From Pontixanthobacter sp. CEM42 (GTDB lineage: Bacteria; Pseudomonadota; Alphaproteobacteria; Sphingomonadales; Sphingomonadaceae), in the NCBI RefSeq assembly GCF_017812015.1, contig NZ_JADQTN010000002.1:806001-870000 (forward strand): a stretch of 64,000 nt of DNA, written 5' to 3'. This document shows positions 45,343 through 54,417 of the stretch, one piece after another. The translations under genes were made by a program, and so were the position numbers. Numbering within the stretch: position 1 is the first letter of the stretch; every line of letters starts with the position of its first letter. The notes beneath the pieces were generated by a model. It did no database searches, was not told the origin of the DNA, and was given only the letters and a program-made list of their open reading frames with translations.

Positions 45343-46716
45343 ATGACAACTCCCCACCAACTAATCCTACGCCTTGCCCGTTCCGGTTCTCTGGAGCGGG
45401 CATGGTCGTTGATGGAGCACCATGGCCTGCTCGACTCCGATACCGACCAGCGTGCGCTGACTTTGCAGGCGCGGTTGGTGAAGGATCGGGCGAAGCGGGT
45501 TGACGGGGCGGAGCGGGCGCAGTTGTTTGCCGAGTCTGCGGCGATCTATGCCAAGGCGGGGGCGCTCGAGAATGGCAGCTATCCGCTTATCAATGCTGCC
45601 TCGTTATCGCTGCTTGCTGGCCAGAGAGCGCAATCGGAGAAGCTTGCGCGCGATGTGCTGGCTGGACTTGATGCCAATCCTGATGAAGCCGAGACGCCCT
45701 ATTGGCTCGGCGCAACACGGGCCGAGGCGTTGTTGCTGTTGGGGCAGAAGCCAGAAGCGCGCGCAGCGCTTCGCAAAGCAGTGACCAAACAGCCTGCAGC
45801 GTGGGAAGATCACGCTGCGACCATTGGCCAGTTCGAGCTGCTTTGCGGCGAGCTTGATTGCGATGCTGCGTGGCTTGATCAATTGCGGCCGCCCTCTGCA
45901 GTTCGCTTTTCGGGCATCATGAATGTCGAGCAGTCGGATCCTGCCGTCGAAGCTCAGATTGCCGATTGGCTAGAGCGTGAGAATATTGGCTTTGGCTATG
46001 GCGCACTTGCGGCGGGTTCCGACATCTGGATTGCAGAAGCTTTACTGGAGCGCGGGGCCGAGTTGCATGTCGTGCTCCCATGCGATCGCGCGACGTTCCG
46101 AGAAATTTCGGTCATCGCTATCGATGATGCTTGGGAAGCACGCTTTGATACGCTGATGGAGCAAGCAGAAACGGTAGAGTGTTTAGACCAGGCATCGATA
46201 CCCGATGCCGCCGCGGTTGAACGGGGAGACCGTGTGGCGTTCGGCTTGGCTATGCATCAAGCGGGGCAGCTGCGGTCGAGCGCTAAGCGGCTGCGGATCA
46301 TTGGTGATGCCGACAATATTGATGAGACTAAGGTTGCCGACGTGGCATTGCTCAAGGCAAGACGCTGCAAGGCGCCAGCATTGCGGCAGGTCGAAACGGG
46401 TGCTGAGCTATCCGCTGTCCTTGCTTCGCGACAGGGCGTTAGAACCTTTGATAGTCTGGCCAAAGCATGGGATGCTGCACGCACGAGCGACGCAGTCTGC
46501 GCGGTCGATTGGATCGTAGTGCAAGAACACGGCGAACTTTCATCCGCGGTTACTGACCGTTTGTCCGCCATGGTCGGCTGCGCAGAAGCGGGCCAGTGCC
46601 TGGCAACGCAAGCGGCGGGTTTTGGCTTGCTCGGACATAGTGACGATGTGCGCGTCGAAAGCGCGGGAGAGATGCGTTGGGCAGGCGGACAGATGCCGCT
46701 TTTCGCGCTGCTCTGA
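45343..46716 (+). CDS. TPR protein with SLOG-like nucleotide-binding domain, third gene of the TIR cassette
   Basis: The 457-residue protein has TPR-like helical repeats in the first 180 residues (LERAWSLMEHHGLLD, AAIYAKAGALENGSYPLINAA, ALLLLGQKPEARAALRKAV), as in the DUF4071/TRAFs-binding type. At about 210-250 a Rossmann segment reads GFGYGALAAGSDIWIAEALLERGAELHVVLP, resembling SLOG-like domains (GxxGAD..AAxxxL.RGG..VVLP). SLOG domains bind nucleotide ligands, for example the TIR-made cyclic ADP-ribose isomers in Thoeris. It starts 17 bases after the preceding gene. The assignment of the SLOG-like domain is by eye and should be treated as likely rather than proved. Confidence 0.75.
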   Translation: MTTPHQLILRLARSGSLERAWSLMEHHGLLDSDTDQRALTLQARLVKDRAKRVDGAERAQLFAESAAIYAKAGALENGSYPLINAASLSLLAGQRAQSEKLARDVLAGLDANPDEAETPYWLGATRAEALLLLGQKPEARAALRKAVTKQPAAWEDHAATIGQFELLCGELDCDAAWLDQLRPPSAVRFSGIMNVEQSDPAVEAQIADWLERENIGFGYGALAAGSDIWIAEALLERGAELHVVLPCDRATFREISVIAIDDAWEARFDTLMEQAETVECLDQASIPDAAAVERGDRVAFGLAMHQAGQLRSSAKRLRIIGDADNIDETKVADVALLKARRCKAPALRQVETGAELSAVLASRQGVRTFDSLAKAWDAARTSDAVCAVDWIVVQEHGELSSAVTDRLSAMVGCAEAGQCLATQAAGFGLLGHSDDVRVESAGEMRWAGGQMPLFALL

Positions 46717-46719
46717 CCC

Positions 46720-47373
46720 TCAGAGGATCATATCCTCTAACATCCGTACAGACGTGATTTGCCAATGCGTATCGCCGCGCTCCATCACGCCGCGTCGCTC
46801 TAACTGGCTGATCGCGCGCGATGCCGTCTCGCGTGATGTCTGAGCCTGTACCGCCAACGCCGAGACAACAGGCATCGGTGCAATCCGGCCATCGGCTGCG
46901 GCACGCGCAAGCAATTCGCTGTAGACCCGTCCCTTGGCAGTGAGCGTTACCCGCGCTGCCAGCCTACCCAGCACATTGGACAGTTGCCCAGCATAAAGCG
47001 CCGCTAATCCCGTCGCGATGGATGCATGGTTGCGCGCCAACTCGCGCAGTTGCGCAGTGCCGATTACGAGGAGTTCTACTGCTTCTTGCGCGACTGCTTC
47101 TACAGTATGTGTTGTGACATCAGGAAACGCACCGAACACTTCGCCCGGTTCGATGGTTGCGACCTGAGTATATTGGCCCTCGCTACCTAGAGCATGTAGG
47201 CTAACGGCGCCCGCCACAACAAACTGGCAGTCGCGGCTTTCATCGCCTTGGAATGCTATTGTGCTAGCGGGTTCGACGGTAGAGAAACGCAGGTTGTCGG
47301 TCAGCTGTGCGGCCTCCGCCGGTTCGCAGCCAAATATCGCCTGTACTATGGAAACGCGCTCTTCGCGGTCCAT
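46720..47373 (-). CDS. Crp/Fnr-family transcriptional regulator
   Basis: The protein is 217 residues from the ATG at 47373 (the frame is open from a TTG at 47385; TTGGGGGAA provides the ribosome site). It has a cyclic-nucleotide-binding-type barrel (STIAFQGDESRDCQFVVAGAVSLHAL, EPGEVFGAFPDV), a dimer helix, and a C-terminal winged helix with VSALAVQAQTSRETASRAISQLERRGVM. It has no cysteine cluster for an Fe-S centre as in Fnr. It converges on the TIR cassette with a 3-base gap, so read-through antisense between them is possible. Target genes are unknown. Confidence 0.9.
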   Translation of the reverse strand: MDREERVSIVQAIFGCEPAEAAQLTDNLRFSTVEPASTIAFQGDESRDCQFVVAGAVSLHALGSEGQYTQVATIEPGEVFGAFPDVTTHTVEAVAQEAVELLVIGTAQLRELARNHASIATGLAALYAGQLSNVLGRLAARVTLTAKGRVYSELLARAAADGRIAPMPVVSALAVQAQTSRETASRAISQLERRGVMERGDTHWQITSVRMLEDMIL

Positions 47374-47426
47374 CATTTCCCCCAACCCAGATTAGGGAAG
47401 CAATTGAGAGCGTTTACCGGTGGGCG

Positions 47427-48341
47427 TCAAGGAAGCTTTTCGCCCATTGCGGCCTGCAAGATTTCGTACCAGCTGTGCCGCGTCCAGGTGACTTTGGAAA
47501 TGTCCGCAGCCTCAGCGATCCGTTCTGGAGTCTGGCTACCGATGATTGGAATTGGGTGCGCGGGGTGCGCAGCGATCCAAGAAAATGCCGCGACTGCACG
47601 CGATACACCGAACTCTTTGGCGACGCTGTCGAGCCGTAAAGCTACGGAACGTTCGCGTGTGCTTTCTGCACTGGCAATCCGTCCGCCGCCTAAAGGCGAC
47701 CATGCTAAGATCGTCATATCGTTTTGCATTGCCTGATCAAATTCGCCATTCTGGAGCGGCTCAAGATGCAGCGGTGAGAACTCCGGCTGGGTCGTGGCCA
47801 GCGGAATGTCGAGGAAGTTTTGCAGCGCGCTGATTTGTGCTTTGGTGAAATTGGACACGCCGATCGCGCCGACTTTGCCGCTTTCGACCATCGCTTGCAG
47901 TGTCGCAGCCAGCGCCTCCGGATGCGTCAACAGATCAGGTCGATGAACCTGAAACAGTTCGACATGATCGACACCCATGCGTTTGAGCGATGCTTCCAAG
48001 GAGGCGTTGAGATATTCTGCGGAGGAATCATACGGCACGCCCGGTTCGATCCCGCCTTTGGTCGTGAGCACCATTTTCCTGCGCAGGCTCGGCTCGTCTT
48101 GGAGCACTGCACCCAACAGTGCTTCGGCGTCCCCGAAGCCGTTGTCACCATTGAAGCCGTAAATCGCGGCTGTATCGAACAGAGTAATGCCTGCTTCTAG
48201 TGCCGCTTCGATCCGTTCTTGCGGGCTGCAGCCATTATCCTCGGTCAATCGCCACATTCCCCACGCGACGGGAGAAATTTCGGGTCCGCCCTGGTTAAGT
48301 GCGTGAGCGGATGGGGCGGGCAGAGGTGTGCTATCGGTCAT
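47427..48341 (-). CDS. Aldo/keto reductase
   Basis: The protein is 304 residues when started at the ATG at 48341, which overlaps the GST stop as ATGA; an upstream ATG at 48356 lies inside the GST gene. AKR signatures: ITLFDTAAIYGFNG (Asp and Tyr of the tetrad), KMVLTTKGG (Lys), HVELFQVHRPD (His) and GAIGVSNFTKAQI. It reduces aldehydes or ketones with NAD(P)H. It is the third gene of the TrhO-GST-AKR operon; the physiological substrate is unknown. Confidence 0.93.
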   Translation of the reverse strand: MTDSTPLPAPSAHALNQGGPEISPVAWGMWRLTEDNGCSPQERIEAALEAGITLFDTAAIYGFNGDNGFGDAEALLGAVLQDEPSLRRKMVLTTKGGIEPGVPYDSSAEYLNASLEASLKRMGVDHVELFQVHRPDLLTHPEALAATLQAMVESGKVGAIGVSNFTKAQISALQNFLDIPLATTQPEFSPLHLEPLQNGEFDQAMQNDMTILAWSPLGGGRIASAESTRERSVALRLDSVAKEFGVSRAVAAFSWIAAHPAHPIPIIGSQTPERIAEAADISKVTWTRHSWYEILQAAMGEKLP

Positions 48342-48955
48342 AGATCGAGTTTCCATTTGTCGTGCTTGACCATGATCTGCTTGAACAGAGGGCTATCAAG
48401 GTGCTCGGCCAGCCAGCGCTGCAAATTGGGCAGTGGCTGCGCATCGAACCATTCGCGATCGGTATTGGCGAACTGGCGAATGAAGGGGAACGTGGCGATA
48501 TCGGCCATGCTGCGCGTGTCGCCGCACAGACATTTCCGGCCCTCGAGACGCGCCTCCAGCTGTTCGAGAATTGCGAAGGCGCCCGCCCGATGCTCTTCGG
48601 GATCAGTATCATGCCGGGTCGAATATTTGTAGCGGTCGAGATGGTGTTTGAACGGCCCATCGATCATCGCGATCAGATCGCGATCATCACCGGATAGCCA
48701 GCCCTCCGGATCGTTTTCACCCAAAGACCAGCGCATCACATCCACGCTTTCCTCAATCACCGTACCGTCATCCAAAACCACCACTGGGACGGTTCCCTTG
48801 GGCGAGGCCTCGAGCATCGCTTCGGGTTTATCGCGCAGCACGACTTCGCGGTGTTCCACTTCGGTCTCGCTGATCGCCAGCGCCATCCGCGCGCGCATTG
48901 CATAGGGACAGCGGCGGAAGCTGTAGAGGATCGGAGCGTTTGCTGTTTTAGGCAT
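48338..48955 (-). CDS. Glutathione S-transferase
   Basis: The protein is 205 residues from the ATG at 48955, which overlaps the end of the trhO gene by 8 bases; the longer frame to 49099 runs inside trhO and is not used. The thioredoxin-like N-domain has [18 protein letters not shown] with a CPYA active-site motif (omega-like or glutaredoxin-2-like) and [23 protein letters not shown], followed by a helical C-domain with [14 protein letters not shown]. It probably acts in thiol or detoxification chemistry. It is flanked by overlapping genes in one operon. Confidence 0.92.
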   Translation of the reverse strand: MPKTANAPILYSFRRCPYAMRARMALAISETEVEHREVVLRDKPEAMLEASPKGTVPVVVLDDGTVIEESVDVMRWSLGENDPEGWLSGDDRDLIAMIDGPFKHHLDRYKYSTRHDTDPEEHRAGAFAILEQLEARLEGRKCLCGDTRSMADIATFPFIRQFANTDREWFDAQPLPNLQRWLAEHLDSPLFKQIMVKHDKWKLDL

Positions 48956-49910
48956 CGGCGCTCTCCTGCGCATCATCGCCAATATGCGCTTCGCCGCGTT
49001 GCCGCGCGAGTTCGGCTTGCTTCTGCCGTTCGGCATAACGCGCGCGTTGTTCGTCGGTTTTGGTGTGATAGCAATTGGGGCAGCTGACGCCGTCTTCAAA
49101 CAGATCCGATTTCAAATCTTCCGGCCCCATCGGATTGCGGCAGGCGCGGCATAGCGTATGCGTGCCGACTTCCAGCCCGTGCTTCACGCTCACGCGCTCG
49201 TCGAACACGAAGCATTCGCCTTCCCAGAGGCTCTCCTCTTCGGGCACGGTTTCGAGATATTTCAGAATGCCGCCTTTGAGGTGATAGACATCCTCCATGC
49301 CTTCGCTTTTCAAGAAGGCGGTCGATTTCTCGCAGCGGATGCCGCCTGTGCAGAACATTGCGATCTTGGGTTGTTTCCCGTCCGCCTCAAACTCTACGCG
49401 CTTGGCGCGGAACCATGCCGGGAAGTCGCGGAAGCTAGATGTTTCGGGATTGATGGCGCCATTGAACGTGCCGATGCCGACCTCGTAATCATTGCGCGTA
49501 TCGATTACGATCGTGTCGGGATCGTCGATCAGTTCGTTCCAGTCCTGCGGTGCCACATAGGTGCCAACATCACCGACTGGATCGAGATCGGGCTGGCCCA
49601 TTGTCACGATCTCTTTTTTGATCCGCACTTTCATCCGCAGGAACGGCATTTTGGGCGCGCGCGCTTCTTTGACCTCGATATTCGCACAGCCGGGGATTGA
49701 ACGGATATGGTCGAGCACCGCACCGATTCCTTCGTCATTTCCAGCGATGGTGCCGTTCAGCCCCTCATGCGCGACTAGAATGGTTCCGCGCACGCCCTGT
49801 TCCTCGCACAACTTGGCGAGCGGTAGGCGGATCGCTTCGCGGTCCTCGAATGGCGTGAACTGATACAGCGCGGCCACGCGGATTGGGCTGCTTGGGGTTA
49901 CACCTGTCAC
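48948..49910 (-). CDS. trhO: tRNA uridine(34) hydroxylase TrhO, rhodanese family
   Basis: The 320-residue protein starts at GTG 49910 with GAGG eight bases upstream. An N-terminal ferredoxin-like domain ([31 protein letters not shown]) is followed by a rhodanese domain with [21 protein letters not shown] and the active-site loop [16 protein letters not shown], then a Cys-rich C-terminus ([18 protein letters not shown]). This is the YceA/TrhO architecture, which performs O2-dependent 5-hydroxylation of uridine at tRNA position 34. It is the first gene of a three-gene overlapping operon. The 179-bp region upstream to 50089 shows no other feature. Confidence 0.93.
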   Translation of the reverse strand: MTGVTPSSPIRVAALYQFTPFEDREAIRLPLAKLCEEQGVRGTILVAHEGLNGTIAGNDEGIGAVLDHIRSIPGCANIEVKEARAPKMPFLRMKVRIKKEIVTMGQPDLDPVGDVGTYVAPQDWNELIDDPDTIVIDTRNDYEVGIGTFNGAINPETSSFRDFPAWFRAKRVEFEADGKQPKIAMFCTGGIRCEKSTAFLKSEGMEDVYHLKGGILKYLETVPEEESLWEGECFVFDERVSVKHGLEVGTHTLCRACRNPMGPEDLKSDLFEDGVSCPNCYHTKTDEQRARYAERQKQAELARQRGEAHIGDDAQESADA

Positions 49911-50089
49911 CTAATACACCTCGGACATATATTTGAAATTCAACATCTATCTTGCTTCTGACAGGGTGACACTTTTGCGAAATCAAAAACTCGTGCGCTC
50001 TGGACGTAGCTTGAAATTGGCCCGTCGAGGCGCAGTTTCAACCTAGTCGCAGGCTCCTTAGCAAAATCGCTGCCCGTAGGAAATCCGCA

Positions 50090-51373
50090 CTATTTTGCCT
50101 GCTTATTCGGGCCCATAAAGCCGAACAAATGTCCGGCAACTTTGCGCATCTGGATTTCCTCTGAGCCTTCGGTGATCCGGTACCGACGATGGTGGCGATA
50201 GATGTGCTCGAATGGTTTGTGCCGCGAATAGCCTATGCCGCCATGCACTTGCATCGCGGTGTCGGCAGCATCGCAGACCAAGCGGTTGGCTTTGTAATTA
50301 CACATCGACACCTTGTCAGAGAGATATTTGGCGACGTCCGGTTTGGGCATCGAGTCCATCTCGGCTGCCGTTTTCCAGATCAGCAGACGCAGCATCTCCG
50401 CGTCGGTCTGCAATTCGACCAGCGGAAATTGTATCGCCTGATTGACCGAGAGCGGCTTGCCAAACGGTTTGCGCTCGCCCGCGAACTTTACTGCTTCATC
50501 GATGCAATATTGTGCGGCGCCGAGCGATGAAGCCGCCTGCCGAATGCGGTTTTCATGGACGAAGCCCTGCGCGCAAACGAGGCCATAATCGAGGTCGCCA
50601 AGGATCGCGTCGGCTGGGATCCAGACATCCTCAAAACTGATCTTGGGGTGGTCGGTGGGCATATTGAAGGTCCAAAGATATTCACCAATCTCGAAGCCAT
50701 CGGCACCATAGGGAACGATGAAACAACCGATGCCTTTGGGGCTGCCATCTGCACCCGAATGCCGCGCGAAGACCATGCAATGCGTCGCGACATGGCTGCC
50801 GGTGGTCCACATCTTCTCGCCATTGATCAGCCAGCCATCCACGCCATCGCGCGTTTCGCGGACAGCACGGGTTTCCATCCAGGTCGCATCGCTGCCGTGG
50901 GCCTCTTCGGTCAAACCGAAGCTCCAACGCATATCGCCTTTTAGCATAGCAGGAATGAAATCACGCTTCTGTTCCTCGGTCCCAAAATCGCGGACCAGCA
51001 GTGGTTGGACTAGGTTACCAACGACGCTGCTTTCGTTTTGTAGATCGTTGTGCAGGCCAAGGCCCTTATGCGCCAGATGATGCCGAATTGCCGCCATCGC
51101 CAGATTGCTGCCATCCTGGCCGCCAAACTCCTTGGGCAGGGCGAAGCGGTAATGTCCCGCCGCATCGGCGACCCGCCGCATTTCATTGAGGAGTTCTTCC
51201 CAATCCTCGGTCGGCAGGCCCTCATTGTCCCAATCGGTCCGACTGTTCTCCCGCCGATGATCGAAGAAACGGATATTGTCATCGCGCTGCTCGATGGGTT
51301 TGATCTCGGTCTCGATAAAGGCGTCCAGTTCGGCCAGGTAGTCGATGATTTCGGAGGGCAGTTCGAACATCAT
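50090..51373 (-). CDS. Acyl-CoA dehydrogenase, LvaC/ACAD10-11-like by context
   Basis: The 427-residue protein starts MMFELPSEIIDYLAELDAFIE and has an insert with YRFALPKEFGGQDGSNLAMA, MRWSFGLTEEAHGSDATWME, WLINGEKMWTTGSHVATH and, at the end, RHHRRYRITEGSEEIQMRKVAGHLFG. The Glu of ITEGS matches the catalytic base of the YEG motif. It lies 3 bases after a kinase gene with which it probably works. In human ACAD10/11 and in Pseudomonas LvaA/LvaC the same partners turn 4-hydroxyacyl-CoAs into 3-hydroxyacyl-CoAs through a phosphorylated intermediate, so that role is the best inference. Ordinary fatty-acyl-CoA oxidation remains possible. Confidence 0.9.
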   Translation of the reverse strand: MMFELPSEIIDYLAELDAFIETEIKPIEQRDDNIRFFDHRRENSRTDWDNEGLPTEDWEELLNEMRRVADAAGHYRFALPKEFGGQDGSNLAMAAIRHHLAHKGLGLHNDLQNESSVVGNLVQPLLVRDFGTEEQKRDFIPAMLKGDMRWSFGLTEEAHGSDATWMETRAVRETRDGVDGWLINGEKMWTTGSHVATHCMVFARHSGADGSPKGIGCFIVPYGADGFEIGEYLWTFNMPTDHPKISFEDVWIPADAILGDLDYGLVCAQGFVHENRIRQAASSLGAAQYCIDEAVKFAGERKPFGKPLSVNQAIQFPLVELQTDAEMLRLLIWKTAAEMDSMPKPDVAKYLSDKVSMCNYKANRLVCDAADTAMQVHGGIGYSRHKPFEHIYRHHRRYRITEGSEEIQMRKVAGHLFGFMGPNKQAK

Positions 51374-51376
51374 AGG

Positions 51377-52711
51377 TTAGTCTTCTCCGGTCCATTTCTT
51401 ACGCGCAACGGTGAGGGCGGGGTATTTGGGTGAGTCTGCCGACAACTTTTCGAATACGGAGAAGCGTAGCTCGTAAAGCAGGCCAGGCGAACCAAGCGTT
51501 GCTCTGCCCGCCATTATAGCATCAGCCATCTCACCATCTCCCTCAACTGACATGAGTGCATCGTCCCGTGCAATCATCCCGAGCGCGTTTCGTGCGACTG
51601 CCAGCTGAAATCTATCGTGTTCTTCCAGCTGGTTCCTAATTGTGCCTAACCACTCAGAGACCGCCTCGGCGAGTTCGCCGCATCTTGCTTCGCCTTCAGG
51701 TTCTAGCGGCTCCCAAAGTGAGGGGATGGCTTGCTGCTCGCTCTCCGGAGCATCTTCTTCCAGCAGCATAAGCAGGTCCAACTCCTGCTCGCTGGTCCGC
51801 CTCGAAATAACCACACGCTCAAGCATCCGGTCCTCTCCGCTGCGCCAGATTTTCGCCATTCGCAGGCAGCCGAGTGCCCACCAGACAGTGCGATAGACTA
51901 TCCAGAAGCGGAAACGGTCGTGATCTACACTCTGTCCGCTTGCGGCTTCGTAAGCAGTGAAATAGTCCTCTAGCGATCCGAGGCCCAGAGCTGGGCGATC
52001 ATATCGGGCAAAGCGCCACACAGCCATGCAGCCGAAGGCTAAATCCTCATGTCGGTCGCCGAAATGCGCAAGTTCCCAATCGAGGACGCCGGTAAGCTGT
52101 GAGTCCTGGGCGAGCAGATTCCCGAGACGGAAATCTCCGTGATTGAGTACGAGTTCGACAGGCGTGGGAATATTATCGCGGAGCCATTTCAGGCCGAGTG
52201 CTATAATTGGCCTGTTGCCACCAGCTTCCGTGAACTGTGCAGCCAATTCCTCGACCATTTCCGAATAGTCGCGCTCTGGGACTTTCGCGGGCAGTACATC
52301 CTGCCGGATACCGTGAATTTTCGCGAGATTCTGCGCAGCCTGTTTTAGCAGCTGATCTGCTTCATCCATCGCCAGAATGTCACGGGGATTGGGTGTACCT
52401 GGGAGGGCGCGCATTACAAATCCGCTGCCTAGATCATCGCTTTCTTCCAACTCGGCGACCACCTCTGGTGCGGTCACACGGGCGGAATGGGCTGCACGGA
52501 TAATCGCTGCTTCAGTGTCATGGCCAAAAGGTCTGTCCGCCATAAATTCCAGCGTTGGCGAGCGGCGCAGGATATAGGCAGATCCGGCAAAGTTGAAACG
52601 CCAGCTCTCCATCGTCGCGCCGCCCGTCAGGCGTGTGCAATCGGTGACTGAGCCCTGGCCGAAGTGGCGCTGCATGAATGTCTGCAAGAGCTGATCGATG
52701 TGTTTGGTCAC
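51377..52711 (-). CDS. APH-family kinase with C-terminal DUF6285/LvaB-like extension
   Basis: The protein is 444 residues from GTG 52711, one base after the thiolase-like gene's stop; a TTG at 52774 inside that gene is a poorer start. The aminoglycoside-phosphotransferase fold is clear: YILRRSP and TEAAIIRAAHSARVTAPEV early, LVLNHGDFRLGNLL with catalytic Asp193 and Asn198, and GVLDWELAHFGDR with Asp211. Residues beyond about 335 add a helical domain (LAEAVSEWLGTIRNQLEEHD, then RFQLAVARNALGMIARDD), resembling the small DUF6285 protein LvaB. It would phosphorylate a 4-hydroxyacyl-CoA for the acyl-CoA dehydrogenase encoded next. The LvaA-LvaB fusion reading is inferred. Confidence 0.85.
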   Translation of the reverse strand: MTKHIDQLLQTFMQRHFGQGSVTDCTRLTGGATMESWRFNFAGSAYILRRSPTLEFMADRPFGHDTEAAIIRAAHSARVTAPEVVAELEESDDLGSGFVMRALPGTPNPRDILAMDEADQLLKQAAQNLAKIHGIRQDVLPAKVPERDYSEMVEELAAQFTEAGGNRPIIALGLKWLRDNIPTPVELVLNHGDFRLGNLLAQDSQLTGVLDWELAHFGDRHEDLAFGCMAVWRFARYDRPALGLGSLEDYFTAYEAASGQSVDHDRFRFWIVYRTVWWALGCLRMAKIWRSGEDRMLERVVISRRTSEQELDLLMLLEEDAPESEQQAIPSLWEPLEPEGEARCGELAEAVSEWLGTIRNQLEEHDRFQLAVARNALGMIARDDALMSVEGDGEMADAIMAGRATLGSPGLLYELRFSVFEKLSADSPKYPALTVARKKWTGED

Positions 52712-52712
52712 G

Positions 52713-54221
52713 TTATGCAGAATACCAATAGAGCAGTCCGTCTTCGCTGCGTTGGCCAATGCCGCTGGTTCCAACAGGTTGGTTCGATCCGTCCGTCAAG
52801 AAAGCGATCATTGCACCGTCGTCGCCGGCGACTTTCGCCAAGAAACGCGCACCCGCTGCGTTTCGCGCGACCACTACGCCATCGCGCGGCGAGCCATCGC
52901 GGTTGTAGAAAACCGTGTAGCTTTCGATTGTGCCTGTGCCCTCATATTGCTCGTCCACTATCGGGGCGGGATCGCGTTTGGCATCGGCGGTGTCTTGACA
53001 ATCGAAACTGTGGGGGAAGCTGGCGGCTTCCACAGGCTTGTTAGACACTATGATGCTGTGATTATGCGTCGCATAGCCGCCGTTTGCGAACAGCAACCCG
53101 TTTTTGCCGCTACTACGCAGCTTTTGCACCATCGCCACGACAGCATGGCTCATATAATTGCCGATGGGGCCGCCGCCGAAAGTCAGCCCGCCGAACACAG
53201 TCGCCTCGCGACCCTCAGGCCAGCCAATCACCCTTCGAGCCATTTTGGGGACGCAAGGGAAGCAGGAATACAGTTCCGCATAGTCAATATCATCCAGTGT
53301 CATCTGGTTGAGGCGCAGCGTTTCGGTTAGCGAAACTTCCATCCCGGCAGAGTAATCGTAGCGGTCGCGCTGCAGGATATCCTCATCCTCATGTGCCGCT
53401 GCGCCGTGGCCGATATAGATGATTTGATCGTCGGGCACGCCGCGCTCGTGTGCCAATTCCAGGCTTGTGACCAAGAACCCGGCCCCTTGATTAACCGACG
53501 AATTGGCGACCATAAACTTGGTATAGGGAAACGCGATCGGCCGATTTTCTGGCGAAGGCGTACAAACTTCCTCCGCTGATTTCTCCTCACGTATCCACGC
53601 GCCGTCATGCTGCGCAGCAACTTTCGAAAAAAGCGACCAGATTGCGCCACTTTCGGCCTGACCCTCGGCTAGCGTTTGCCGCCAGGCAGCGCGGGTCGCA
53701 TTTTCGTATAACGGGTAGATATCAACCGGCGCGACCAAGCCGTATTGCTTGGCGTAGCCCTTGGCAGTCCGTTTCTTGCGTTTCCGCATTGTGTTGTGAT
53801 CCGATGGACTGCCACCCTTTGCCAGCGCAGCCAGCTTCGACGCTGTGCGCAATGCCTCCGCGCCGACAATTGCTGCCACTTTCACGTCACCTTCACCAAT
53901 CCGGTTGGCCGCTTCATTGAGCAGCATGATTGGACTGTCACCCATCGGCAGCGGTGTTTGATAAGTGTGATCTGGAGAAATCTCCAGTGCCTCCGCCACT
54001 GCGCTAGCCACCGGGTTCAGGTGCCGGAATGCGATCTGGTCGACTACGGCCAGCGAGTCCACTTGCGTCAGCCAATTGCCGCCCGCATCCTCATCAGCGC
54101 GGCGCAAGGCGGTAGCCATCAGCCCGACCGGATCGAGTCCTTCGCGTGGGTCATCAGACCGGTCATTGATCTGACCGACGCCAATAATAACCGGAATCCG
54201 GGACGGATCTCTTGCGATCAA
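52713..54221 (-). CDS. Thiolase-like protein (acetyl-CoA acetyltransferase family)
   Basis: The 502-residue protein starts at TTG 54221, with GAGAGG 5 bases upstream. It has VIIGVGQINDRSDD, an N-domain with DSPIMLLNEAANRI and AIVGAEALRTASKLA, and a C-domain with DDIDYAELYSCFPCVPKMARRVIG, GGLTFGGGPIGNYMSH and GLLFANGGYATHNHSIIV. This is the divergent SCP-x-like branch of thiolases, in which the usual CxG nucleophile loop differs, so it may be a lyase or carrier-type enzyme rather than a classical thiolase. It heads the operon with the kinase and acyl-CoA dehydrogenase and would cleave the 3-keto product of that route. It adds a C-terminal domain with FYNRDGSPRDGVVVARN. Confidence 0.85.
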   Translation of the reverse strand: MIARDPSRIPVIIGVGQINDRSDDPREGLDPVGLMATALRRADEDAGGNWLTQVDSLAVVDQIAFRHLNPVASAVAEALEISPDHTYQTPLPMGDSPIMLLNEAANRIGEGDVKVAAIVGAEALRTASKLAALAKGGSPSDHNTMRKRKKRTAKGYAKQYGLVAPVDIYPLYENATRAAWRQTLAEGQAESGAIWSLFSKVAAQHDGAWIREEKSAEEVCTPSPENRPIAFPYTKFMVANSSVNQGAGFLVTSLELAHERGVPDDQIIYIGHGAAAHEDEDILQRDRYDYSAGMEVSLTETLRLNQMTLDDIDYAELYSCFPCVPKMARRVIGWPEGREATVFGGLTFGGGPIGNYMSHAVVAMVQKLRSSGKNGLLFANGGYATHNHSIIVSNKPVEAASFPHSFDCQDTADAKRDPAPIVDEQYEGTGTIESYTVFYNRDGSPRDGVVVARNAAGARFLAKVAGDDGAMIAFLTDGSNQPVGTSGIGQRSEDGLLYWYSA

Positions 54222-54417
54222 AGCGACCTCTCAATACTGTTTTTGCCTTGTTGCGGGGTGGCGCCTGCGCCGTCAATCCCGCTGGTCGGCCGGTTTGCAA
54301 TTCCTCAGACAGGCTCTATGCCATAGCCTATACCGAATTGCCGGATCGATGATTGCCAATTGCCCGCAGTAATTGGCTTGACCGGCGCAGAACAAGAAAC
54401 GGATACATCCTAGCCGC

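Noticed and set aside
46722-46738. Palindrome AGAGGATCATATCCTCT as a shared terminator of the convergent TIR cassette and Crp-type gene
   Set aside because: It lies in the coding end of the Crp-type gene and has no U-tract in either direction; the 7-bp stem alone is not convincing.
47406-47417. GAGAGCGTTTAC as a further LacI-type operator before the Crp-type gene
   Set aside because: Three mismatches to GTGAACGTTCAC and loss of symmetry.
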